Source: Balaenoptera acutorostrata
Lineage: Eukaryota > Chordata > Mammalia > Artiodactyla > Balaenopteridae
Assembly: GCF_949987535.1 (NCBI RefSeq)
Contig: NW_026646025.1
Location: 1,612,001-1,676,000 of the forward strand
Length of the DNA: 64,000 nt
Direction of reading: 5' to 3'
Positions 1 through 12,010 of the stretch are shown here, in pieces; position 1 is the stretch's first letter, and each line of letters starts with the position of its first letter. The position numbers and the translations under genes were made by a program. The notes beneath the pieces were generated by a model. It did not search any database. It was not told where the DNA came from and was given only the letters and a program-made list of their open reading frames with translations.

Positions 1-524
1 CACAATGTTCCATGGCCATGTCATCACAATGCTCCATGGCCCTTGTCATCATAATGCTCCAGAATTCTTGTCATCACAATGTTCCATGACCGTGTCATCA
101 CAATGCTCCATGGCCCTTGTCAGCACAATGCTCCAGAATTCTTATCATGACAATGTTCCATGACCGTGTCATCATAATGCTCCATGGCCCTTGTCATCGC
201 AATGCTGCAGAATTCTTGTCATCACAATGTTCCATGACCGTGTCATCACAATGCTCCATGGCCCTTGTCAGCACAATGTTCCATGACATTTTTGTCACAA
301 TACTCCATGACCACTGTCATCACAGAGTTTTCTGCCCATATCATCACAATGTTCCTTGTCACCTTTAATCACAATGCTCCATGCCCTTTCATCACAATGC
401 TCCAGAAATCTTGTCATCGCAATGTTCCATGACCATGTCATCACAATGGTCCATGGCCCTTGTCAGCACAATGCTCGAGATTTCCTGTCCTCACAATGTT
501 CCATGACCGTGTCATCACAATGTT
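1..524 (+). repeat. Partial unit at window start: H / D fragment / H
   Basis: Trimer repeats fill about 1-281. A D fragment of about 120 bp (about 282-403) carries GAGTTTTCTGCCCATATC and CTTGTCACCTTTAATC. A 121-bp H block (404-524, equal to 47+74) leads into the first full D block. The same arrangement recurs at about 2499-3023, so the window opens inside a copy of the following 2499-bp repeat. A one-base deletion near 290 makes the offset 2498 upstream of it and 2499 downstream. Confidence 0.88.
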
Positions 525-3023
525 ACATGACCCTGGTCATCACAGTTCTCCATGACCTTTGTCATCACAATGCTCTATGTCGCTTTTCATCACAATTCTC
601 AATGACCGCTTTAATCACTATGCTCGCTGACCATTTTCATCCTATTTCTCTAGTGTCATTACAATACCACATGGCCCCTTTCTTCACAATGCTTCATGAT
701 GCCTGTCATCACAATGCTCCATGGCTTTTGTTATCACAATGCTCCAGGACCAGTTTCATCACAATTCTCCATCCCCTTTGTCATCATGGTGCACAATGAA
801 ACCTTTCATTAAAATGCTCCATGACACTAGTCATCACAATACTCCATGGCCTTTATCGTCACAATGCTCCCATGCACTTTTCATCACGATGTTCCATGAA
901 TACTTTCATCACATTGCTCCATGACCATTGTCATCACAATAGTCCATACCCTTGTCAACACAATGCTGCATAATCCCTGTCATCACAATTCTCCATGACT
1001 GCTGTCATCACAATAATCCAGGACAATTTTCATCACAGTGCTTCATGCCCCCAGTCATCACAGTGCTCCACGATACATTTCATCACAATTCCTAGATGAT
1101 CAATGTCATCACATTGCCCCATGACACTTGTCATCACAATTCACTCTGACCCTTGTCATCACAATACTCGATGAACCGTGTCATCACAGTGTTCCAGGAC
1201 ACATGTCATCACAATGATCCATGTCTACTTCCATCACAATGCTCCAATACCCCTGTCATCACAATGCTCCATGGCCCCTGTTATCATATTGCTCCATGAT
1301 CTCTTTCATCACAATGCTCCATGACCACTGTCATCACCATGCCTCATAACGGCTCTCATCTCAATGCTCCATGGCCCCTTTCATCACAATGCTCCATGAA
1401 CCCTGTCATCACAATGTACCCTGCCCTTTTCATCACAAAGCTCCGTGGGCCCTGTCATCACAATGCTCCATGCCCTTGTCATCAACATGCTCCAGAACTC
1501 TTCTCACCATAATGCTCCATGCCAATGTCATCAAAATGCCCCATGACACTTGTCATCACAATGCTCCATGGCCTTTGTCATCACACTGTTCCATGGCCCC
1601 TGTCATCACAGTGCTCCATGATACCTTTCATCGCAAATCTAGATGACCACTGTCATCACAATGCCCCATGACAGATGTCATCACAATTCGCCATGGTCCT
1701 TGTCATCACAATGCTCCATGAACCGTGTCATCACAAGGTTCCAGGACACTTGCCATCACAATGATCCAAGATCACATTCATCACAGTGCTCCATGAAACC
1801 TCTCATCTCAATGCTCCATAGCCTTTGTATTCACAATGCTCCATGGCCCCTGTAATCACAGTGCTCCATGACCCTTTTCATCACAATGCTCCAAGACCGC
1901 TCTCAACACAATGCCCCATGACGCCTGACATCACAAATCTCCATAGCCTCTCTTACTAAAAAGCTCCATGATCGCTGTCAGCAGAATGTTCCATGACACT
2001 TTTCGTCACAAAACTGCATGACGACTGTCATCACAGAGTTCTCTGCGCATATCATCACAATGTTCCTTGTCACCTTTAATCACAATGCTCCATACCCTTT
2101 CACCACAATGCTCCAGAAATCTTGTCATCACAATGTTCCTTGACCGTGTCATCACAATTCTCCATGAACCTTCTCATCACAATTCTCCAGAATTCTTGTC
2201 ATCACAATGTTCCATGGCCGTGTCATCACAATGCTCCATGGCCATTGTCATTATAATGCTCCAGAATTATTGTCATCACAATGTTCCATGACCGTGTCAT
2301 CACAATGCTCCATGGCCCTTGTCAGCACAATGCTCCAGTATTCTTCTCATCACAATGTTCCATGACCGTGTCATCACAATGCTCCATGGCCCTTGTAATG
2401 ACAATGCTCCAGAATTCTTGTCATCACAATGTTCCATGACCCTGTCATCACAATGCTCCATGGCCATTGTCATCACAATGCTGCAGATTTCTTGTCATCA
2501 CAATGTTCCATGGCCATGTCATCACAATGCTCCATGGCCCTTGTCATCATAATGCTCCAGAATTCTTGTCATCACAATGTTCCATGACCGTGTCATCACA
2601 ATGCTCCATGGCCCTTGTCAGCACAATGCTCCAGAATTCTTATCATGACAATGTTCCATGACCGTGTCATCATAATGCTCCATGGCCCTTGTCATCGCAA
2701 TGCTGCAGAATTCTTGTCATCACAATGTTCCATGACCGTGTCATCACAATGCTCCATGGCCCTTGTCAGCACAATGTTCCATGACACTTTTTGTCACAAT
2801 ACTCCATGACCACTGTCATCACAGAGTTTTCTGCCCATATCATCACAATGTTCCTTGTCACCTTTAATCACAATGCTCCATGCCCTTTCATCACAATGCT
2901 CCAGAAATCTTGTCATCGCAATGTTCCATGACCATGTCATCACAATGGTCCATGGCCCTTGTCAGCACAATGCTCGAGATTTCCTGTCATCACAATGTTC
3001 CATGACCGTGTCATCACAATGTT
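525..3023 (+). repeat. HOR unit 1 (2499 bp)
   Basis: D block 525-2114 (1590 bp), trimer H block 2115 to about 2780, D fragment about 2781-2902, H block 2903-3023 (121 bp). The D block is a hybrid. Its first two thirds are D-a-like, with the CCCCCAGTCATCAC monomer present near 1050. Its last part has D-b markers (CTCTCAACAC near 1903, CTGACATCAC near 1925, AAAAAGCTCC near 1957). The switch between subfamilies lies near 1870. Confidence 0.88.
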
Positions 3024-4882
3024 ACATGACCCTGGTCATCACAGTTCTCCATGACCTTTGTCATCACAATGCTCTATGTCGCTTTTCATCACAATTCTCA
3101 ATGACCGCTTTAATCACTATGCTCGCTGACCATTTTCATCCTATTTCTCTAGTGTCATTACAATACCACATGGCCCCTTTCTTCACAATGCTCCATGATG
3201 CCTGTCATCACAATGCTCCATGGCTTTTGTTATCACAATGCTCCAGGACCAGTTTCATCCCAATTCTCCATCCCCTTTGTCATCATGGTGCACAATGAAA
3301 CCTTTCATTAAAATGCTCCATGACACTAGTCATCACAATACTCCATGGCATTTATCGTCACAATGCTCCCATGCACTTTTCATCACGATGTTCCATGAAT
3401 ACTTTCATCACATTGCTCCATGACCATTGTCATCACAATAGTCCATACCCTTGTCAACACAATGCTGCATAATCCCTGTCATCACAATTCTCCATGACTG
3501 CTGTCATCACAATAATCCAGGACAATTTTCATCACAGTGCTTCATGCCCCCAGTCATCACAGTGCTCCACGATACCTTCCATCACAATTCCTAGATGATC
3601 AATGTCATCACCATGCCCCATGTCACTTGTCATCACAATTCGCTCTGACCCTTGTCATCACAATACTCGATGAACCGTGTCATCACAGTGTTCCAGAACA
3701 CATGTCATCACAATGATCCATGTCTACTTCCATCACAATGCTCCAATACCCCTGTCATCACAATGCTCCATGGCCCCTGTTATCATATTGCTCCATGATC
3801 TCTTTCATCACAATGCTCCATGACCACTGTCATCACCATGCCTCATAACGGCTCTCATCTCAATGCTCCATGGCCCCTTTCATCACAATGCTCCATGAAC
3901 CCTGTCTTCACAATATACCCTGCCCTTTTCATCACAAAGCTCCGTGGGCCCTGTCATCACAATGCTCCATGCCCTTGTCATCAACATGCTCCAGAACTCT
4001 TGTCATCATAATGCTCCATGCCAATGTCATCAAAATGCCCCATGACACTTGTCATCACAATGCTCCATGGCCTTTGTCATCACAATGTTCCATGGCCCCT
4101 GTTATCACAGTGCTCCATGATACCTTTCATCGCAAATCTAGATGACCACTGTCATCACAATGCCCCATGACAGATGTCATCACAATTTGCCATGGTCCTT
4201 GTCATCACAATGCTCCATGAACCGTGTCATCACAAGGTTCCAGGACACTTGTCATCACAATGATCCAAGATCACATTCATCACAGTGCTCCATGAAACCT
4301 GTCATCTCAATGCTCCATAGCCTTTGAATTCACAATGCTCCATGGCCCCTGTAATCACAATGCTCCATGACGCCTTTCATCACAATGCTCCAAGACCGGT
4401 GTCAACACAATGCCCCATGATGCCTGCCATCACAAATCTCCAGGGCCTCTCTTACCAAAGAGCTCCATGATCCCTGTCAGCACAATGTTCCATGACAGTT
4501 TTCGTCACAATACTCCATGTCCTGTCTCATCACAGAATTCTCTTCCCATATCATCACAATGTTCCTTGTCAACTTTAATCACAATGCTCCATACACATTC
4601 GCCACAATGCTCCAGAATTCTTGTCATCACAATGTTCCATGACCGTGTCATCACAATGCTCCATGGCCCTTGTCATGACAATGCTCCAGAATTCTTCTCA
4701 TCACAATGTTCCATGACGGTGTCATCACAATGCTCCATGGCCATTGTCATCACAATGCTCCAGAATTCTTGTCATCACAATGTTCCATGGCCGTGTCATC
4801 ACAATGCTCCATGGCCCTTGTCATCATAATGCTCCAGAATTCTTGTCATCACAATGTTGCATGACCGTGTCATCACAATGCT
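3024..4882 (+). repeat. HOR unit 2 (1859 bp)
   Basis: D-a block 3024-4613 (1590 bp) and an H block 4614-4882 of 269 bp (47 + 3x74). It follows unit 1 at a constant 2499-bp offset until about 4370, where unit 1 turns to D-b type and this unit stays D-a. At its 3' end the next D block begins with CTCCATGGCCCTGG instead of ACATGACCCTGG, a sign of recombination at that joint. Confidence 0.88.
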
Positions 4883-7800
4883 CCATGGCCCTGGTCATCA
4901 CAGTTCTCCATGACCTTTGTCATCACAATGCTCTATGTCGCTTTTCATCACAATTCTCAATGACCACTTTAATCACTATGCTCGCTGACCATTTTCATCA
5001 TATTTCTCTAGTGTCATTACAATACCCCATGGCCCCTTTCTTTACAATGCTCCATGATTCCTGTCATCACAATGCTCCATGGCTTTTGTTATCACAACGC
5101 TCCAGGACCAGTTTCATCACAATTCTCCATCCCCTTTGTCATCATGGTGCACAATGAAACCTTTCATTAAAATGCTCCATGACACTAGTCATCACAATAC
5201 TCCATGGCCTTTATCGTCACAATGCTCCCATGCACTTTTCATCACGATATTCCATGAATACTTTCATCACACTGCTCCATGACCATTTTCATCACAATAG
5301 TCCATACCCTTGTCAACACAATGCTGCATAATCCCTGTCATCACAATTTGCCATGACTGCTGTCATCACAATAATCCAGGACAATTTTCATCACAGTGCT
5401 TCATGCCCCCAGTCATCACAGTGCTCCACGATACATTTCATCACAATTCCTAGATGATCAATGTCATCACAATGCCCCATGACACTTGTCATCACAATTC
5501 GCTATGACCCTTGTCATCACAGTACTCGATGAACCGTGTCATCACAGTGTTCCAGGACACATGTCATCACAATGATCCATGTCTACTTCTATCACAATGC
5601 TCCAATACCCCTGTCATCACAATGCTCCATGGCCCCTGTTATCATATTGCTCCATGATCTCTTTCATCACAATGCTCCATGACCACTGTCATCACCATGC
5701 CTCATAACGGCTCTCATCTCAATTCTCCATGGCCCCTTTCATCACAATGCTCCATGAACCCTGTCATCACAATATACCCTGCCCTTTTCATCACAAAGCT
5801 CGGTGGGCCCTGTCATCACAATGCTCCATGCCCTTGTCATCAACATGCTCCAGAACTCTTGTCATCATAATGCTCCATGTCAATGTCATCAAAATGCCCC
5901 ATGACACTTGTCATCACAATGCTCCATGGCCTTTGTCATCACAATGTTCCATGGCCCCTGTTATCACAGTGCTCCATGATACCTTTCATCACAAATCTAG
6001 ATGACCACTGTCATCACAATGCCCCATGACAGATGTCATCACAATTTGCCATGGTCCTTGTCATCACAATGCTCCATGAAACGTGTCATCACAAGGTTCC
6101 AGGACACTTGTCATCACAATGATCCAAGATCACATTCATCACAGTGCTCCATGAAACCTGTCATCTCAATGCTCCATAGCCTTTGAATTCACAATGCTCC
6201 ATGGTCCCTGAAATCACAATGCTCCATGACGCCTTTCATCACAATGCTCCAAGACCGCTGTCAACACAATGCCCCATGATGCCTGCCACCACAAATCTCC
6301 AGGGCCTCTCTTACCAAAGAGCTCCATTATCCCTGTCAGCACAATGTTCCATGACAGTTTTCGTCACAATACTCCATGTCTTGTCTCATCACAGAGTTCT
6401 CTACCCATATCATCACAATGTTCCTTGTCAACTTTAATTACAATGCTCAATACCCTTTCACCACAAAGCTCCAGAAATCTTGTCATCACAATGATCCATG
6501 ACCGTGTCATCACAATGCTCCATCGCCTTTTTCATCAGAATGCTCCAGAATTCTTGTCATTACTATATTCCATGAACGTGTCATCAAAATGCCCCATGAC
6601 ACTTGTCATCACAATGCTCCATGGCCTTTGTCATCACAATGTTCCATGGCCCCTGTTATCACAGTGCTCCATGATACCTTTCATCGCAAATCTAGATGAC
6701 CACTGTCATCACAATGCCCCATGATAGATGTCATCACAATTTGCCATGGTCCTTGTCATCACAATGCTCCATGAACCGTGTCATCACAAGGTTCCAGGAC
6801 ACTTGTCATCACAATGATCCAAGATCACATTCATCACAGGGCTCCATGAAACCTGTCATCTCAATGCTCCATAGCCTTTGAATTCACAATGCTCCATGGC
6901 CCCAGTAATCACAATGCTCCATGACGCCTTTCATCACAATGCTCCAAGACCGGTGTCAACACAATGCCCCATGATGCCTGCCATCACAAATCTCCAGGGC
7001 CTCTCTTACCAAAGAGCTCCATGATCCCTGTCAGCACAATGTTCCATGACAGTTTTCGTCACAATACTCCATGTCCTGTCTCATCACAGAGTTCTCTTCC
7101 CATATCATCACAATGTTCCTTGTCACCTTTAATCACAATGCTCCATACCCTTTCACCACAATGCTCCAGAATTCTTGTCATCACAATGTTCCATGACCGT
7201 GTCATCACAATGCTCCATGGCCCTTGTCATGACAATGCTCCAGAATTCTTGTCATCACAATGTTCCATGACCTTGTCATCACAGTGCTCCATGGCCATTG
7301 TCATCACAATGCTCCAGAATTCTTGTCATCACAATGTTCCATGGCCGTGTCATCACAATGCTCCATGGCCCTTGTCATCATAATGCTCCAGAATTCTTGT
7401 CATCACAATGTTGCATGACCGTATCATCACAATGCTCCATGGCCCTTATCATGACAATGCTCCAGAATTCTTCTCATCACAATGTTCCATGACCGTGTCA
7501 TCACAATGCTCCATGGCCATTGTCATCCCAATGCTCCAGAATTCTTGTCATCACAATTTTCCATGGCCGTGTCATCACAATGCTCCATGGCCATTGTCAT
7601 CACAATCCTCCAGATTTCTTGTCATCACAATGTTCCATGACCGTGTCATCACAATGCTCCATCGCCTTTGTCATCAGAATGCTCCAGAATTCTTCTCATG
7701 ACAATGTTCCATGACCGTGTCATCACAATGCTCCATGGCCCTTGTCATCACAATGCTGCAGAATTCTTGTCATCACAATGTTCCATGACCGTGCCATCAC

Positions 7801-7954
7801 AATGCTCCATGACCCTTGTCATCACAATGCTCCAGTATTATTGTCATCACAATGTTCCATGACCCTGTCATTACAATGGTACATGGCCCTAGTCAGCACA
7901 ATACTCCAGAATTCTTGTCATCACAATGTTCCATGACCGTGTCATCTCAATGCT
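4883..7954 (+). repeat. HOR unit 3 (3072 bp) with 695-bp internal duplication
   Basis: D-a block 4883-6472 (1590 bp), a short H segment 6473 to about 6586, a second copy of the last 581 bp of the D block (about 6587-7167), then an H block 7168-7954 of 787 bp (47 + 10x74). The short H segment contains the marked trimer variant ATTACTATATTCC at about 6560. Confidence 0.87.
6587..7167 (+). repeat. Duplicated 3' part of D block (offset 695 bp)
   Basis: This segment repeats 5892-6472 at a constant 695-bp offset. The joint near 6586 runs from a trimer monomer (GAACGTGTCATCA) directly into the D monomer AAATGCCCCATGACACTTG, in phase with the 25-bp period. That fits homologous exchange between unlike monomers, not random breakage. 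Confidence 0.87.
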
Positions 7955-8579
7955 ACATGACCCTGGTCATCACAGTTCTCCATGACCTTTGTCATCACAA
8001 TGCTCTATGTCGCTTTTCATCACAATTCTCAATGACCACTTTAATCACTATGCTCGCTGACCATTTTCATCATATTTCTCTAGTGTCATTACAATACCCC
8101 ATGGCCCCTTTCTTCACAATGCTCCATGATGCCTGTCATCACAATGCTCCATGGCTTTTGTTATCACAATGCTCCAGGACCAGTTTCATCACAATTCTCC
8201 ATCCCCTTTGTCATCATGGTGCACAATGAAACCTTTCATTAAAATGCTCCATGACACTAGTCATCACAATACTCCATGGCCTTTATCGTCACAATGCTCC
8301 CATGCACTTTTCATCACGATGTTCCATGAATACTTTCATCACATTGCTCCATGACCATTGTCATCACAATGCTGCATAATCCCTGTCATCACAATTCGCC
8401 ATGACTGCTGTCATCACAATAATCCAGGACAATTTTCATCACAGTGCTTCATGCCCCCAGTCATCACAGTGCTCCACGATACCTTTCATCACAATTCCTA
8501 GATGATCAATGTCATCACAATGCCCCATGACAGATGTCATCACAATTTGCCATGGTCCTTGTCATCACAATGCTCCATG

Positions 8580-10080
8580 AACCGTGTCATCACAAGGTTC
8601 CAGGACACTTGTCATCACAATGATCCAAGATCACTTTCATCACAGTGCTCCATGAAACCTGTCATCTCAATGCTCCATAGCCTTTGAATTCACATGCTCC
8701 ATGGCCCCTGTAATCACAATGCTCCATGACGCCTTTCATCACAATGCTCCAAGTCCGGTGTCAACACAATGCCCCATGATGCCTGCCATCACAAATCTCC
8801 AGGGCCTCTCTTACCAAAGAGCTCCATGATCCCTGTCAGCACAATGTTCCATGACAGTTTTCGTCACAATACTCCATGTCCTGTCTCATCACAGAGTTCT
8901 CTGCCCATATCATCACAATTTTCCTTGTCACCTTTAATCACAATGCTCCATACCCTTTCACCACAATGCTCCAGAATTCTTGTCATCACAATGTTCCATG
9001 ACCGTGTCATCACAATGCTCCATGGCGCTTGTCATCACAATGTTCCAGAATTCTTGTAATCACAATGTTCCATGACCGTGTCATCACAATAGTCCATGGC
9101 CCTTCTCATGACAATGCTCCAGAATTTTTCTCATCACAATGTTCCATGACCGTGTCATCAAAATGCTCCATGGGCACTGTCATCACAATGCTCCAGAATT
9201 CTTGTCATCACAGTGTTCCATGGCCGTGTCATCACAATGCTCCATGGCCCTAGTCATTATAATGCTCCAGAATTCTTGTCATCACAATGTTCCATGAACA
9301 TGTCATCACAATGCTCCATGGCCCTTGTCAGCACAATGCTCCAGAATTCTTGTCATCACAATGTTCCATGACCGTGTCATCACAATGCTCCATGGCCCTT
9401 GTCAGCACAATGCTCCAGAATTCTTGTCATCACAATGTTCCATGGCCGTGTCATCACAATGCTCCATGACGCCTTTCATCACAATGCTCCAAGACTGGTG
9501 TCAACACAATGCCCCATGATGCTTGCCATCACAAATCTCCAGGGCCTCTCTTACCAAAGAGCTCCATGATCCCTGTCAGCACAATGTTCCATGACAGTTT
9601 TCGTCACAATACTCTATGTCCTGTCTCATCACAGAATTCTCTGCCCTTATCATCACAATGTTCCTTGTCACCTTTAATCACAATGCTCCATACTCCTTCA
9701 CCACAATGCTCCAGAATTCTTATCATCACAATGTTCCATGACCGTGTCATCACAATGCTCCATGGCCCTTGTCATCACAATGCTCCAGAATTCTTGTCAT
9801 CACAATGTTCCATGACCGTGTCATCACAATGCTCCATGGCCCTTCTCATGACAATGCTCCAGAATTTTTCTCATCACAATGTTCCATGACCGTGTCATCA
9901 AAATGCTCCATGGCCGTGTCATCACAATGCTCCATGGCCCTTGTCATCATAATGCTCCAGAATTCTTGTCATCACAATGTTCCATGAACGTGTCACAACA
10001 ATGCTCCATGGCCCTTGTCAGCACAATGCTCCAGAATTCTTGTCATCACAATGTTCCATGACCGTGTCATCACAATGCTC
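8580..10080 (+). repeat. Approximately 1.5-kb cassette, copy 1 of 4
   Basis: This segment (3' D fragment, H, 245-bp D fragment, H) occurs four times: here, at 14638-16138 (offset 6058), 19259-20759 (a further 4621) and 22641-24141 (a further 3382). Internal landmarks such as GACTGGTGTCAACAC (about 9492), CTCCTTCACCAC (about 9692) and the 24-bp extra monomer keep identical spacing in all four. What follows differs between copies: copies 1 and 3 continue with CATGGCCCTTGTC, copies 2 and 4 with CATCGCCTTTGTC. Confidence 0.85.
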
Positions 10081-10205
10081 CATGGCCCTTGTCATCACAA
10101 TGCTCCAGAATTCTTGTCATCACAATGTTCCATGACCGTGTCATCACAATGCTCCCTGGCCCCTGTTATCATATTGCTCCATGATCTCTTTCATCACAAT
10201 GCTCC

Positions 10206-11299
10206 ATGACCACTGTCATCACCATGCCTCATAACGGCTCTCATCTCAATGCTCCATGGCCCCTTTCATCACAATGCTCCATGAACCCTGTCATCACAAT
10301 GTACCCTGCCCTTTTCATCACAAAGCTCCGTGGGCCCTGTCATCACAATGCTCCATGCCCTTGTCTTCAACATGCTCCAGAACTCTTGTCATCATAATGC
10401 TCCATGTCAATGTCATCAAAATGCCCCATGACACTTGTCATCACAATGCTCCATGGCCTTTGTCATCACAATGTTCCATGGACCCTGTTATCACAGTGCT
10501 CCATGATACCTTTCATCGCAAATCTAGATGACCACTGTCATCACAATGCCCCATGACAGATGTCATCACAATTTGCCATGGTCCTTGTCATCACAATGCT
10601 CCATGAACCGTGTCATCACAGTGTTCCAGGACACATGTCATCACAATGATCCATGTCTACTTCCATCACAATGCTCCAATACCCCTGTCATCACAATGCT
10701 CCATGGCCCCTGTTATCATATTGCTCCATGATCTCTTTCATCACAATGCTCCATGACCACTGTCATCACCATGCCTCATAACGGCTCTCATCTCAATGCT
10801 CCATGGCCCCTTTCATCACAATGCTCCATGAACCCTGTCATCACAATGTACCCTGCCCTTTTCATCACAAAGCTCCGTGGGCCCTGTCATCACAATGCTC
10901 CATGCCCTTGTCTTCAACATGCTCCAGAACTCTTGTCATCATAATGCTCCATGTCAATGTCATCAAAATGCCCCATGACACTTGTCATCACAATGCTCCA
11001 TGGCCTTTGTCATCACAATGTTCCATGGCCCCTGTTATCACAGTGCTCCATGATACCTTTCATCGCAAATCTAGATGACCACTGTCATCACAATGCCCCA
11101 TGACAGATGTCATCACAATTTGCCATGGCCCTTGTCATCACAATGCTCAAGAATTCTTCTCATCATAATGTTCCATGACCGTGCCATCACAATGCTCCAT
11201 GGCCATTGTCATCACAATGCTCCCGAATTCTTGTCATCACAATGTTCCATGGCCCTGTCTTCACAATGCTCCATGGCCCTTCTCATCATAATGCTCCAG
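10206..11299 (+). repeat. 547-bp tandem duplication within D sequence
   Basis: The sequence from 10206 recurs from 10753, an exact 547-bp offset (landmark ATGCCTCATAACGGCTCTC in both copies). The joint is near 10620, where the second-type monomer AAGGTTCCAGGACACTTG is replaced by its paralogue GTGTTCCAGGACACATG. The homologous segment at about 20831-21258 has no duplication, so the two places differ in length by 547 bp (offsets 10679 before and 10132 after). Similarity beyond about 11127 is to H repeats only. Confidence 0.85.
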
Positions 11300-11353
11300 A
11301 ATTCTTGTCATCACAATGTTCCATGACCGTATCATCACAATGCTCCATGGCAC

Positions 11354-12010
11354 TTGTCATCGCAATGCTGCAGAATTCTTGTCATCAAAATGTTCCATGA
11401 CCGTGTCATCACAATGCTCCATGGCCCTTGTCATCGCAATGCTGCAGAATTCTTGTCATCACAATGTTCCATGACCGTGTCATCACAATGCTCCATGACC
11501 ATTGTCATCACAATGCTCCAGAATTCTTGTCATCACAATGTTCCATGAACGTGTCACAACAATGCTCCATGGCCCTTGTCAGCACAATGCTCCAGAATTC
11601 TTGTCATCACAATGTTCCATGACCGTGTCATCACAATGCTCCATCGCCTTTGTCATCAGAATGCTCCAGAATTCTTGTCATCACAATGTTCCATGACCGT
11701 GTCATCACAATGCTCAATGGCCCTTGTCAGCACAATGCTCCAGAATTCTTGTCATCACAATGTTCCATGACCGTGTCATCACAATGCTCCATGGCCCTTG
11801 GCATCACAATGCTCCAGAATTCTTGTCATCACAATGTTCCATGACCGTGTCATCACAATGCTCCATGGCCCTTATCATGACAATGCTCCAGAATTCTTCT
11901 CATCACAATGGTCCATGATCGTGTCATCACAATGCTCCATGGCCATTGTCATCACAATGCTCCCGAATTCTTGTCATCACAATGTTCCATGACCGTGTCA
12001 TCACAATGCT
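11354..12010 (+). repeat. Reference stretch of 74-bp trimer repeat (H block)
   Basis: This is a clean example of the level-2 repeat. Three monomer variants alternate: one with the tail GGCCCTTG, one with AGAATTCTTG, and a 24-bp one with TTCCATGACCGTG that lacks one base. The sum is 74 bp, and equivalent points recur at 11354, 11428, 11502, 11576, 11650, 11724 and 11798. Most trimers contain one EcoRI and one NcoI site. Because 74 is not a multiple of three, the reading frame moves by one base per trimer, so frames in this region close after about 64 codons. Confidence 0.95.

Larger units (their letters stand above)
7955..12010 (+). repeat. HOR unit 4 (4056 bp), mosaic
   Basis: Shortened D-a block 7955-8972 (1018 bp), H 8973 to about 9467, a 245-bp D fragment 9468-9712, H 9713 to about 10149, a D segment about 10150-11128 with an internal 547-bp duplication, then H to 12010. 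The 1018-bp block is shorter than a standard block by 572 bp. That is exactly one 547-bp sub-repeat (joint near 8515) plus one 25-bp monomer lost near 8366, where the ATAGTCCATACCCTTG monomer is absent. Confidence 0.87.

Noticed and set aside
600..680. Unique sequence around CATTTTCATCCTATTTCTC (also near 4993 and later copies)
   Set aside because: It looks unlike the consensus, but it keeps 25-bp spacing and aligns with D monomers one sub-repeat (about 550 bp) away. It recurs at the same place in every D block, so it is a strongly diverged monomer pair, not foreign DNA.
4496..4520. CENP-B box (NTTCGNNNNANNCGGGN) in TTTTCGTCACAATACTCC
   Set aside because: The TTCG and central A match, but the CGGG half is absent (ACTC instead). 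H monomers with CTCCCGAATTC have the CCCG half on the other strand but lack the matching CGAA. No site with both halves was found, so a centromere assignment cannot rest on this motif.
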